Origin: Thiomargarita sp.
GTDB lineage: Bacteria > Pseudomonadota > Gammaproteobacteria > Beggiatoales > Beggiatoaceae
Length of the DNA: 25,635 nt
Assembly: GCA_020721025.1 (NCBI GenBank)
Contig: DYNO01000015.1
Span: 3,455 to 29,089, forward strand
Reading direction: 5' to 3'
Shown here: positions 8,736 to 15,532 of the stretch, in pieces
How positions within the stretch are numbered: position 1 is the first letter of the stretch
How the letters are laid out: the number at the start of each line of letters is the position of its first letter
The notes under the pieces: model-generated
Database searches by the model: none
What the model was told of the DNA's origin: nothing
Seen by the model: only the letters and a program-made list of their open reading frames with translations
Translations under genes and position numbers: made by a program

Positions 8736-9731
8736 TTAGGCGGCTAAATCACGTTCCAACAACTGATTGAAAAATACTTGAGTTAATTCAATCTGTTGCT
8801 GACTACTTTCGACGCGCATCATCATTTCACGAAACGCCGCGCCATGCGGTTGCCCCTTGCTGTACCAGGAAACATGCTTGCGCGCCATGCGTACCCCAGT
8901 ATATTCGCCATAAAAATCATATAGATTCGCCAAATGTCGCAGCAAGGTATCACGAATTTCTGCTAAACTGGGTTCAGGAAGATGTTTTCCTGTCGTAAGA
9001 TAATGATTTATCTCACGAAATATCCACGGATTGCCCTGTGCCGCCCGCCCAATCATCACCGCATCCGCCTGCGTGTAATCTAAAACCCATCTGGCTTTTT
9101 CTGGATTGCGAATATCACCATTGGCAATGACGGGAATACGCACCGCCGCTTTAATCTCTGCGATTGTGTCATATTCCGCCTCGCCCGAATAACCACACGC
9201 CCGCGTCCGTCCATGCACCGCCAAGGATTGAATTCCCATCTGTTCGGCAATTTTTGCGATAAGCACGCCATTTTTGTTATTCTTGTCCCAACCCGTGCGA
9301 ATTTTCAAAGTGACGGGAACATTCACTGTATTAACAACAGCTTCTAAAATTTGTTTTACCAATTCTTCATCGCGTAACAGTGCTGAACCTGCCATCACGT
9401 TGCAAATCTTTTTCGCCGGACAACCCATATTAATATCAATCAGTTGCGCTCCATTGGCGACATTGTGCTGTGCGGCTTTTGCCATCAGTTGTGGGTCTGC
9501 GCCCAAAATTTGCACAATTCGCGGTTCTACTTCGCCGAGATGGTTGGCACGACGCAAGGTTTTACTGCTGCCCCACAACAGCGAATTCGATGAAATCATT
9601 TCAGAAACAGCCATGCCCGCGCCCAATTCCTTGCACAGTTGGCGAAATGGTCGATCCGTTACCCCTGCCATCGGTGCTAAAACTGCGCGACTGTTAAATT
9701 CAAAGTGAGCGATTTTAAAAGTATTTTTCAT
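8736..9731 (-). CDS. dusB: tRNA-dihydrouridine synthase B
   Basis: An FMN-dependent enzyme that reduces specific uridines in the tRNA D-loop to dihydrouridine with NADPH. The Dus signature is clear: APMAGVTDRPFR at residues 19-30, DINMGCPAKK with catalytic Cys104, LKIRTGW, VHGRTR, IPVIANGDI and GRAAQGNPWIF, the FMN phosphate-binding end. The frame is open from 9806, but homologues start with MKNTFKI-like sequence. The ATG at 9731 overlaps the stop of the upstream DUF815 gene as ATGA and has AGGA about nine bases before it, giving 331 residues. In many gammaproteobacteria dusB is followed by fis; here the next gene, 120 bases on, is the tldD-like gene and there is no fis. Confidence 0.95.
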   Translation of the reverse strand: MKNTFKIAHFEFNSRAVLAPMAGVTDRPFRQLCKELGAGMAVSEMISSNSLLWGSSKTLRRANHLGEVEPRIVQILGADPQLMAKAAQHNVANGAQLIDINMGCPAKKICNVMAGSALLRDEELVKQILEAVVNTVNVPVTLKIRTGWDKNNKNGVLIAKIAEQMGIQSLAVHGRTRACGYSGEAEYDTIAEIKAAVRIPVIANGDIRNPEKARWVLDYTQADAVMIGRAAQGNPWIFREINHYLTTGKHLPEPSLAEIRDTLLRHLANLYDFYGEYTGVRMARKHVSWYSKGQPHGAAFREMMMRVESSQQQIELTQVFFNQLLERDLAA

Positions 9732-10588
9732 GTCATGCGTCCTGCGAAATCTCGTGCAAATTGCCATGCGGAACGACCGCTGCGCGAACCGCGTAACAAT
9801 GCCCATTGTAAGGCTTCACGCCGCCATGTTTCCTCTGTTGCGAGTACGCCAAATTTTACTAACCAATACCGCACGATAGCGATATATTCTTCTTGTGAAA
9901 AGGGATAAAACGACAGCCACAAACCAAATCGTTCTGATAATGAAATTTTTTCCTCAACCGCTTCGCCGTGATGAATTTCTTCGCCGACGGTGTGAGCTTG
10001 CAAGTTTTCGTGGAAATATTCCGGCAACAAGTGACGACGATTGGAAGTGGCGTAAATGAGCACATTGTCAGGGGGCGCGCTGATCGAGCCGTCAAGCACA
10101 CTTTTTAATGCTTTGTAACTGGCATCATGTTGTTCAAATGATAAATCATCGCAGAAAATAATAAAGCGTTCAGGATGTTGCTCACAATAATTCACGATTT
10201 CTGGGAGATCGATGAGATCATATTTTTCTACCTCGATTAAACGTAAGCCTTGATTGGCATATTCATTAAGCAATGCTTTGATTAAAGAAGATTTTCCGGT
10301 GCCACGCGCCCCCCAGAGCAGCACATTATTTGCCGGTTTGCGGTGTAAAAATTGTTGCGTATTTCGGTCGATTTGCTGTTTTTGAGCGTCAATGCCCTGT
10401 AAATCATTTAAACGGATGCCGTGTGGATGGGTAACAATTTGAAATCCTGTATATTTATCAGATTTACACCAGCGAAACGCATGATGATTTTGCCAATCAG
10501 GTGCCCGCGGTGGTATTGGAATGTGTTGTTCCACCCGGTTTAATAAGTCTTCAAGCCGCGCAAAAAGAGATTGCCAATCGTTTATCAT
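9728..10588 (-). CDS. DUF815-family AAA+ ATPase
   Basis: A 286-residue P-loop ATPase of the DUF815 family, whose cellular role is not established. Walker A is GARGTGKS at residues 93-100, Walker B is FIIFCDDLSF with Asp147-Asp148, and ATSNRRHL is a sensor 1-like segment, followed by HENLQAHTVGEEIHHGEAVEEK and LSERFGLWLSFYPF, both typical of DUF815. The C-terminal SGRSAWQFARDFAGR is the family's usual end. The last codons overlap the dusB start by four bases (ATGA), which implies translational coupling with dusB. The upstream neighbour, murU, ends 57 bases away. The start ATG at 10588 lacks a strong ribosome-binding site. Confidence 0.88.
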   Translation of the reverse strand: MINDWQSLFARLEDLLNRVEQHIPIPPRAPDWQNHHAFRWCKSDKYTGFQIVTHPHGIRLNDLQGIDAQKQQIDRNTQQFLHRKPANNVLLWGARGTGKSSLIKALLNEYANQGLRLIEVEKYDLIDLPEIVNYCEQHPERFIIFCDDLSFEQHDASYKALKSVLDGSISAPPDNVLIYATSNRRHLLPEYFHENLQAHTVGEEIHHGEAVEEKISLSERFGLWLSFYPFSQEEYIAIVRYWLVKFGVLATEETWRREALQWALLRGSRSGRSAWQFARDFAGRMT

Positions 10589-10645
10589 ATTGTTTCTATT
10601 TTATTTTTGGAAGTAAAATTGTGGCTCATGATCGTATTTGACCAT

Positions 10646-11314
10646 TTATCCGCCGCGCATTCGATTTTGCAATTCTACCAAACGTTCGGGCGTACCCACA
10701 TCTAACCAATAGCCATCGTATAATTCCCCCGTGACCTGTGCGATACGCATGGCATTTTTCAGCAACGGCGCGAGTGGGAAGGGTTGATGCGCGGGATATT
10801 GTTTAAATAAATCAGGATGATAAATGCCGATACCGCTGAATGTCAAGCGGGGTTGTTGTTCAAAATCCAGCCGTTCCCCTTGTAAATGAAAATCTCCCGC
10901 GGGATGATGCGATGGGTTGTTCACCATGATCAGATGTGCTAACCCGTTCAATTCTCTGCGTAAATGGGCTAATGGATAATCACACCACACATCACCATTA
11001 ATCACGATAAAAGGATGTTCACCGAGCAGGGGTAATGCGGTACGAATGCCTCCACCCGTTTCAAGTCGTTGTTCCGTTTCCCGCGAATAGGCAAGGTGCG
11101 CGCCGTAAATTTGTCCATTGCCGAGTTTAGCTTCAATCTGTTCGCCTAAGTAGCTGTGATTAATCACAATATCATGAAATCCCGCCGCGACCAAGCGCAT
11201 GATTTGATGTTCAATTAAAGTTTTGTCTGTTACGGGTAACAAGGGTTTTGGGATAGCATCGGTCAAAGGACGCATTCGTTCGCCTCGTCCCGCAGCAAGG
11301 ATCATGGCTTTCAT
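10646..11314 (-). CDS. murU: N-acetylmuramate alpha-1-phosphate uridylyltransferase
   Basis: Makes UDP-MurNAc from MurNAc-1-phosphate and UTP in the peptidoglycan recycling route that bypasses MurA, as described in Pseudomonas. Its 222 residues match the MurU length. Motifs: LAAGRGERMRPLTDAIPKPLLPV at the N-terminus (nucleotide- and metal-binding loop), ETGGGI, the metal-binding NGDVW, FSGIGIY, and GYWLDVGTPERL close to the end. It is a sugar-phosphate nucleotidyltransferase for certain; the MurU assignment rests on length, motif order and the tsaE neighbour, and is supported by a mupP-like gene on the opposite strand of the same window. The kinase AmgK, usually encoded directly upstream, is missing: tsaE ends only 12 bases before this start. 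Confidence 0.88.
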   Translation of the reverse strand: MKAMILAAGRGERMRPLTDAIPKPLLPVTDKTLIEHQIMRLVAAGFHDIVINHSYLGEQIEAKLGNGQIYGAHLAYSRETEQRLETGGGIRTALPLLGEHPFIVINGDVWCDYPLAHLRRELNGLAHLIMVNNPSHHPAGDFHLQGERLDFEQQPRLTFSGIGIYHPDLFKQYPAHQPFPLAPLLKNAMRIAQVTGELYDGYWLDVGTPERLVELQNRMRGG

Positions 11315-11326
11315 CTTATTGATTTA

Positions 11327-11791
11327 TCAGTGAATTATCTGAAGTTTGAGATCGGCAATCATGCGTTCACTTTGTGGATTGTGCGTGATAAATTCTACTG
11401 TTCTCGCGGTTGTTTGATAGTTGAGATGACATTCGATATCGGGCGGCGGAATATAACCATCACCACGCTCTGCCCATTCGATCAAACAAATCACATTATT
11501 TTCCAAATAGTCACGTATTCCTAAATAATCTAATTCTTCGGGATCGCTGAGTCGATATAAATCAAAATGATACACGGTGTAATGATCTAGGTCGTAAGAT
11601 TCAACTAAGGTATAAGTGGGGCTTTTCACCTTGCCAAGGTAGCCCAAGCCGCGCAAAAATCCCCGTGTAAACGTTGTTTTGCCGCTGCCCAATTCCCCAT
11701 GTAAATAAATGACCGCGCTCGAATGACATAAATACGCTAGATGATTCCCAAGCATTTCCATGTCAATCGCGGTGTTCACAATAACCGTCAT
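11327..11791 (-). CDS. tsaE: tRNA threonylcarbamoyladenosine biosynthesis ATPase TsaE
   Basis: The ATPase that works with TsaB and TsaD to put the threonylcarbamoyl group on A37 of ANN-decoding tRNAs. The 154 residues carry the Walker A motif GELGSGKT (residues 32-39), SPTYTLVESY, HFDLYRL and the late CLIEWAERG, all hallmarks of the family and in the right order. Length is normal for a stand-alone TsaE, so there is no fused AmgK kinase domain as found in some relatives. The start ATG overlaps the stop of the VanZ-like gene as ATGA (11788-11791), indicating coupling. murU begins 12 bases downstream. Confidence 0.95.
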   Translation of the reverse strand: MTVIVNTAIDMEMLGNHLAYLCHSSAVIYLHGELGSGKTTFTRGFLRGLGYLGKVKSPTYTLVESYDLDHYTVYHFDLYRLSDPEELDYLGIRDYLENNVICLIEWAERGDGYIPPPDIECHLNYQTTARTVEFITHNPQSERMIADLKLQIIH

Positions 11792-12177
11792 TCCACTGCC
11801 TCATTAATTCTTGGGGAAGAGAAGTAAATTGCGAGATGTCCCAACAGTAAAATTCCTAAATAGTTTGATAGTAAATCGCCGATATCAAAATGTCGATATG
11901 AAATAAAGAGTTGTGAACATTCTTCGAGCGTGATAAGGATAAAAATAATCAAACTGCCCTTGAGCATCGACCACCCTAACCAGTGCCAGCGCGCCGCGCC
12001 CAAGCTCAGATTGACCACAAAGGCAAGCATTCCAACTAGGATAAAATGTCCGAGTTTATCACCGTAGGGAATGGAATGTATCCAGCGGATAGTGAAGTTT
12101 AATTGACCCATGTCTGCTGCGATGATGATAAAAATGATAATGGCGATATAACTGATTGTTATCAAACGATAATTCAT
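11788..12177 (-). CDS. VanZ-like small membrane protein
   Basis: A 129-residue inner-membrane protein with four predicted membrane segments (residues about 5-20, 38-55, 65-82 and 100-116). The VanZ-like family pattern is visible: GDKLGHFILVGMLAF, then the acidic EECSQLFISYRHFDIGDLLSNYLG, equivalent to the usual E-x2-Q-x4-R-x4-D-x3-N-x2-G signature. The function of such stand-alone proteins is mostly unknown; VanZ itself gives low-level teicoplanin resistance. The frame is open from 12285, but that start would lie inside the upstream gene. The ATG at 12177, four bases after that gene's stop, places the first membrane helix at the N-terminus, so I prefer it. It ends in an ATGA overlap with tsaE. 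Confidence 0.8.
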   Translation of the reverse strand: MNYRLITISYIAIIIFIIIAADMGQLNFTIRWIHSIPYGDKLGHFILVGMLAFVVNLSLGAARWHWLGWSMLKGSLIIFILITLEECSQLFISYRHFDIGDLLSNYLGILLLGHLAIYFSSPRINEAVE

Positions 12178-12181
12178 AAAA

Positions 12182-13093
12182 TTATTCGCTGACGGGTGGC
12201 GTATCATCAGAAAGGGAGATACCAGAAAGTTGTTCTTGTGGCAGTAAAATCGCTGAAGAGTCCAAATCTCCCAATCCCGATCCAATTAACGCATTTAAAT
12301 ATTGCGCGGCAATCGCAGCACAAGGCAGGGCAACCCCAAGTTCATGTGCTGTTTGTAGGGCAATCCGCATATCTTTTTGATGTAATTTCGCTTTAAATCC
12401 GGGTTCAAAGTTATGATCTAACATGCGTTGCCCGTGTAATTCTAAAATGCGACTGCTGGCAAACCCGCCCAACAATGCCCGACGCACGTTGGCAGGATTC
12501 ACGCCCGCGGCTTTGGCTAATAACAAGGCTTCGCTGACGGCAACCATCGTTTGTGAAATTAAGACTTGATTACATGTTTTTGCGATTTGCCCGGCACCGT
12601 GATCGCCAATGTGGATGATGTTTTGCCCTAACACTTCAAAAATGGGGCGGGCGCGTTCAAAGGCTTCGATTTTTCCTCCGACCATGATGGATAATGTGCC
12701 GGCAACCGCGCCTTTTTCCCCTCCAGAAACGGGAGCATCCAACATTTCTACGCCCAAAACTGCCAAAGTCGCTGCAATGTGGCGGGTCATAGACGCGGCG
12801 ATGCTACTCATGTCGATAACCAAGTCACCGGCTTCAACTCCTTGAATTACACCATATTCACCTAAAATCACTTCTTCCACATCCGACGTATCAGAAACCA
12901 TCGTGATGATAATATCTGTTTGTTCTGCAACGGATTGTGGCGAGGTACATGCCGTTGCACCCGCCATGACCAACGGTTCCATTAATTCCGGACGACGGGC
13001 ATATATCCATACAGAATAACCTGCTTTGCACAAATTGAGTACAATGGGATGTCCCATAATACCTAAGCCAATAAAACCAATTTTTTCAGTCAT
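12182..13093 (-). CDS. garR: 2-hydroxy-3-oxopropionate reductase-like beta-hydroxyacid dehydrogenase
   Basis: An NAD(P)H-dependent dehydrogenase of 303 residues. The closest fit is tartronate semialdehyde reductase (GarR/GlxR), which makes D-glycerate in glyoxylate metabolism. Seen: the Rossmann motif GLGIMG at residues 9-14, the substrate-binding DAPVSGGEKGA at 119-129, and the catalytic lysine Lys172 in GQIAKTCNQ. The late FKAKLHQKDM segment also matches the family. A 3-hydroxyisobutyrate dehydrogenase or succinic semialdehyde reductase is possible, since these share the same motifs. No other glyoxylate gene lies nearby. It is the first gene of the minus-strand block and its promoter should lie in the divergent region to the right. 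Confidence 0.78.
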   Translation of the reverse strand: MTEKIGFIGLGIMGHPIVLNLCKAGYSVWIYARRPELMEPLVMAGATACTSPQSVAEQTDIIITMVSDTSDVEEVILGEYGVIQGVEAGDLVIDMSSIAASMTRHIAATLAVLGVEMLDAPVSGGEKGAVAGTLSIMVGGKIEAFERARPIFEVLGQNIIHIGDHGAGQIAKTCNQVLISQTMVAVSEALLLAKAAGVNPANVRRALLGGFASSRILELHGQRMLDHNFEPGFKAKLHQKDMRIALQTAHELGVALPCAAIAAQYLNALIGSGLGDLDSSAILLPQEQLSGISLSDDTPPVSE

Positions 13094-13540
13094 TGCATTA
13101 TTTCTCTGTTTTCATTATCAATTTATGTCAGAAACAAGTGAATGAAGTGAGTATTTATCAAAATTCTTGAATTCCAAATAGTTACACAATTCAACTCTCA
13201 TGCTCAATTTCCTCAATACATTCGATGAAAAAATTCATTGTAGATAAGACTTGAATTATGACGCTTTATTCTCAGTTGCTGCTCATTTTACACGAATTTC
13301 TTAGGTTTCGATAGGATTAAATCCTTATATTTTAACAAATTATCCGCCAATGGTTCAAGATATTTTGACAATAATTACTTGATTTAAAAATAGTTATTGT
13401 TCAACTGAATATTTCGGCTGGCTTGGTTAGCGCAACATGCAAATAGACGCAAATTGTTGAGCAGTCGCCTTATGCTTGCCGATTTCTTGTATAATTTTCG
13501 CCACTACAACTTTCGCCCACAGTTCACTATCGGTCGTGAT
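13094..13540. promoter_or_regulatory. Divergent control region between the garR block and the MFS-ssb run
   Basis: No gene is seen here. A consensus -35 hexamer TTGACA sits at 13365-13370 on the plus strand, but no good -10 follows at 16-18 bases. A consensus -10 TATAAT is at 13490-13495, also without a matching -35. If the latter is used, transcription begins near 13502, which would exclude translation starts before 13541. An imperfect 10-base dyad (13368-13377 and 13391-13400) overlaps the TTGACA. Confidence 0.45.
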
Positions 13541-14923
13541 ATGTCCTCAGTTCATCAAAAGATTACCCGTCAAGAATTTCGTGCCATCGTCGCGCTTGCC
13601 AGCATCATGTTTGTGCGTATGTTGGGTTTATTTATGATTTTACCCGTTTTCGCCCTGTACGCGGAACATTTGCAAGATGTGACACCTTTTCTGGTCGGTA
13701 CCGCGTTAGGAATTTACGGTTTTACTCAAGCGATTTTACAAATTCCCTTCGGCATGTTATCAGATAAATTCGGACGCAAACCGATCATCACTATTGGCTT
13801 GATTATCTTCATTTTAGGGAGCATTGTTGCCGCGCTGTCCGATTCGATTATTGGCGTAATTATTGGGCGGGCACTACAAGGCGGAGGCGCGATTGCCGCA
13901 GCAACTATTGCCCTAGCTTCTGATTTAACACGAGAAGAGCATCGAACCCAAGCGATGGCAATAATGGGCACCAGTATGGGATTATCCTTCATTTTAGCCC
14001 TAGCGATTGGACCGATGATCAGTCATTTTATCGGCGTACAAGGCATTTTTTGGATGACTGCGATTTTTGGAATCGGTGCGATCCTGATTCTGCATCTGCT
14101 TGTTCCACAACCATTAATTACCCGATTTCATCGCGATTCGGAGTCCACCCCCGCGTTATTCACCAAAGTGCTATCGAATCCAGAATTATTGCGTCTCAAC
14201 GCCGGCATTTTATTATTACACTGCTCGTTGACCTCGTTATTCGTGGTTTTACCTTTGATTTTAAACAATTATGTCGATGCGTCCCGACACTCTCAGATTT
14301 ATCTGCCCGTGTTGGTGGCTGCGATTATCGTGATGATTCCATTCATTATTTACGCGGAAAAATATCGTCATCTCAAATTTGTCTTTTCCGGCGCAGTGGC
14401 ATTGTTAGGACTATCACAATTGGGTTTATTTTATCTTCACGACAGTTTTTTGAGTATTATCGTGATGCTTTTCTTATTTTTCACAGCATTCAACGTGTTA
14501 GAAGCCAGCTTGCCTTCACTGGTCAGCAAAATCTCACCGCCAGAAAGTAAAGGAACCGCGATGGGATTTTACTCAACGTCGCAATTTCTCGGCACCTTTT
14601 TGGGCGGTATGGGCGGCGGATACTTGCACCATCATTATGGCGATGCCACCGTATTTGCATTTTGTGCAGCATTGGTTTTCATCTGGTTTTTGCTCGCAAT
14701 TACAATGGAAAATCCGCGTTATTTAAGCAGCCACTTGTTGAATGTTGGTGTGGTGACGAAAGAACAAGCACTTGAATTAACTGAACAATTACGCAAAATT
14801 CCCGGCGTGGCAGAAGCCATTATTATTATCGAAGACGGGGTTGCTTACTTAAAAGTAGATCGCAAAATTTTAGACGATGCCGCGCTGGATAAATTTTCAA
14901 TTCCAGAAGAAGCATTAAGTTAA
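13541..14923 (+). CDS. MFS transporter, YajR-type, with C-terminal YAM-like domain
   Basis: A 12-helix inner-membrane transporter, probably a proton-driven exporter. Motif A, the loop between helices 2 and 3, is GMLSDKFGRK at residues 71-80 of the 460-residue form. The C-terminal 65 or so residues (from about 395) are soluble, with a beta-alpha-beta pattern (TKEQALELTEQLRKIPGV, AEAIIIIEDGVAYLKVD) that fits the YAM domain of E. coli YajR. The frame stays open back to a TTG at 13454, but the ATG at 13541 fits the family and lies after the TATAAT at 13490. In many gammaproteobacteria an MFS gene of this kind sits between uvrA and ssb; here ssb follows after 15 bases, but uvrA is not in the window. 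The substrate is unknown. Confidence 0.87.
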   Translation: MSSVHQKITRQEFRAIVALASIMFVRMLGLFMILPVFALYAEHLQDVTPFLVGTALGIYGFTQAILQIPFGMLSDKFGRKPIITIGLIIFILGSIVAALSDSIIGVIIGRALQGGGAIAAATIALASDLTREEHRTQAMAIMGTSMGLSFILALAIGPMISHFIGVQGIFWMTAIFGIGAILILHLLVPQPLITRFHRDSESTPALFTKVLSNPELLRLNAGILLLHCSLTSLFVVLPLILNNYVDASRHSQIYLPVLVAAIIVMIPFIIYAEKYRHLKFVFSGAVALLGLSQLGLFYLHDSFLSIIVMLFLFFTAFNVLEASLPSLVSKISPPESKGTAMGFYSTSQFLGTFLGGMGGGYLHHHYGDATVFAFCAALVFIWFLLAITMENPRYLSSHLLNVGVVTKEQALELTEQLRKIPGVAEAIIIIEDGVAYLKVDRKILDDAALDKFSIPEEALS

Positions 14924-14938
14924 ACAGGAGAATATCAG

Positions 14939-15478
14939 ATGGCAAAGGGTGTAAATAAAGTTATTTTGTTGGGTCACTTGGGCAAAGACCCAGAAGTGCG
15001 TTACAGTGCGTCAGGAATGGCAGTTGCGAATTTTAGCCTTGCCACAAATTCCTCGACCAAAGATCGTCAAACAGGACAGTGGGTTGAAGAAACTGAATGG
15101 CATAACATAACACTGTTTGATAAACAAGCTGAAGTCGCAAAACAATATTTGCGCAAGGGTTCGCAAGTTTATATTGAAGGACGTATTAAAACTGAAAAAT
15201 GGCAGGATAAAAACACGGGGGCAGATCGTTACACAACGAAGATTATTGCCAATGAAATGCAGATGTTAGGTGGAAAGAATGAGAGTCATACCAGTTTCAC
15301 TTCCGCACCACCACCAACTGACAATTATTCTGCTTCAGAATCAGAAAGTTATTCGTCAAGCAACACCGCCAGTTTCGCGCCGGCGAGTTATCCGCCTGCT
15401 CCCGCGACACCACCGCGTCCCGCCAGCCCGCCGCGCTCGCAACCTACTGAAAATTTTGATGATGATGTCCCATTCTAA
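14939..15478 (+). CDS. ssb: Single-stranded DNA-binding protein
   Basis: Coats single-stranded DNA in replication, repair and recombination. The N-terminal OB fold (residues 1 to about 112) begins MAKGVNKVILLGHLGKDPEVRY and includes TEWHNITLFDKQAEVAKQYL and GSQVYIEGRI. A Ser- and Pro-rich linker of about 60 residues follows, then the acidic tip DDDVPF that recruits partner proteins. At 179 residues the length is normal. AGGAG precedes the ATG by about eight bases. It lies 15 bases after the MFS gene and is probably cotranscribed with it. Confidence 0.98.
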   Translation: MAKGVNKVILLGHLGKDPEVRYSASGMAVANFSLATNSSTKDRQTGQWVEETEWHNITLFDKQAEVAKQYLRKGSQVYIEGRIKTEKWQDKNTGADRYTTKIIANEMQMLGGKNESHTSFTSAPPPTDNYSASESESYSSSNTASFAPASYPPAPATPPRPASPPRSQPTENFDDDVPF

Positions 15479-15486
15479 CTAATCAC

Positions 15487-15524
15487 TATCCTACTTTAGA
15501 TTCTAAATATCACGAAGTAGGATA
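15487..15524 (+). promoter_or_regulatory. Hairpin covering the ribosome-binding site of the glycosyltransferase gene
   Basis: 10-base arms TATCCTACTT (15487-15496) and AAGTAGGATA (15515-15524) pair exactly. The only Shine-Dalgarno-like sequence for the ATG at 15533, AGGA (15519-15522), lies in the 3' arm. No T run follows, so it is a poor terminator and more likely affects translation or mRNA stability. Confidence 0.45.
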
Positions 15525-15532
15525 AATCTCCC

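Noticed and set aside
9274..9708. 144-codon open frame on the plus strand
   Set aside because: It lies wholly opposite dusB, which has complete family motifs; the translation shows no domain and mirrors dusB codon pattern.
14050..14550. 166-codon plus-strand frame inside the MFS gene
   Set aside because: Out of phase with the transporter, which is intact from end to end; no recognisable product or ribosome-binding site.
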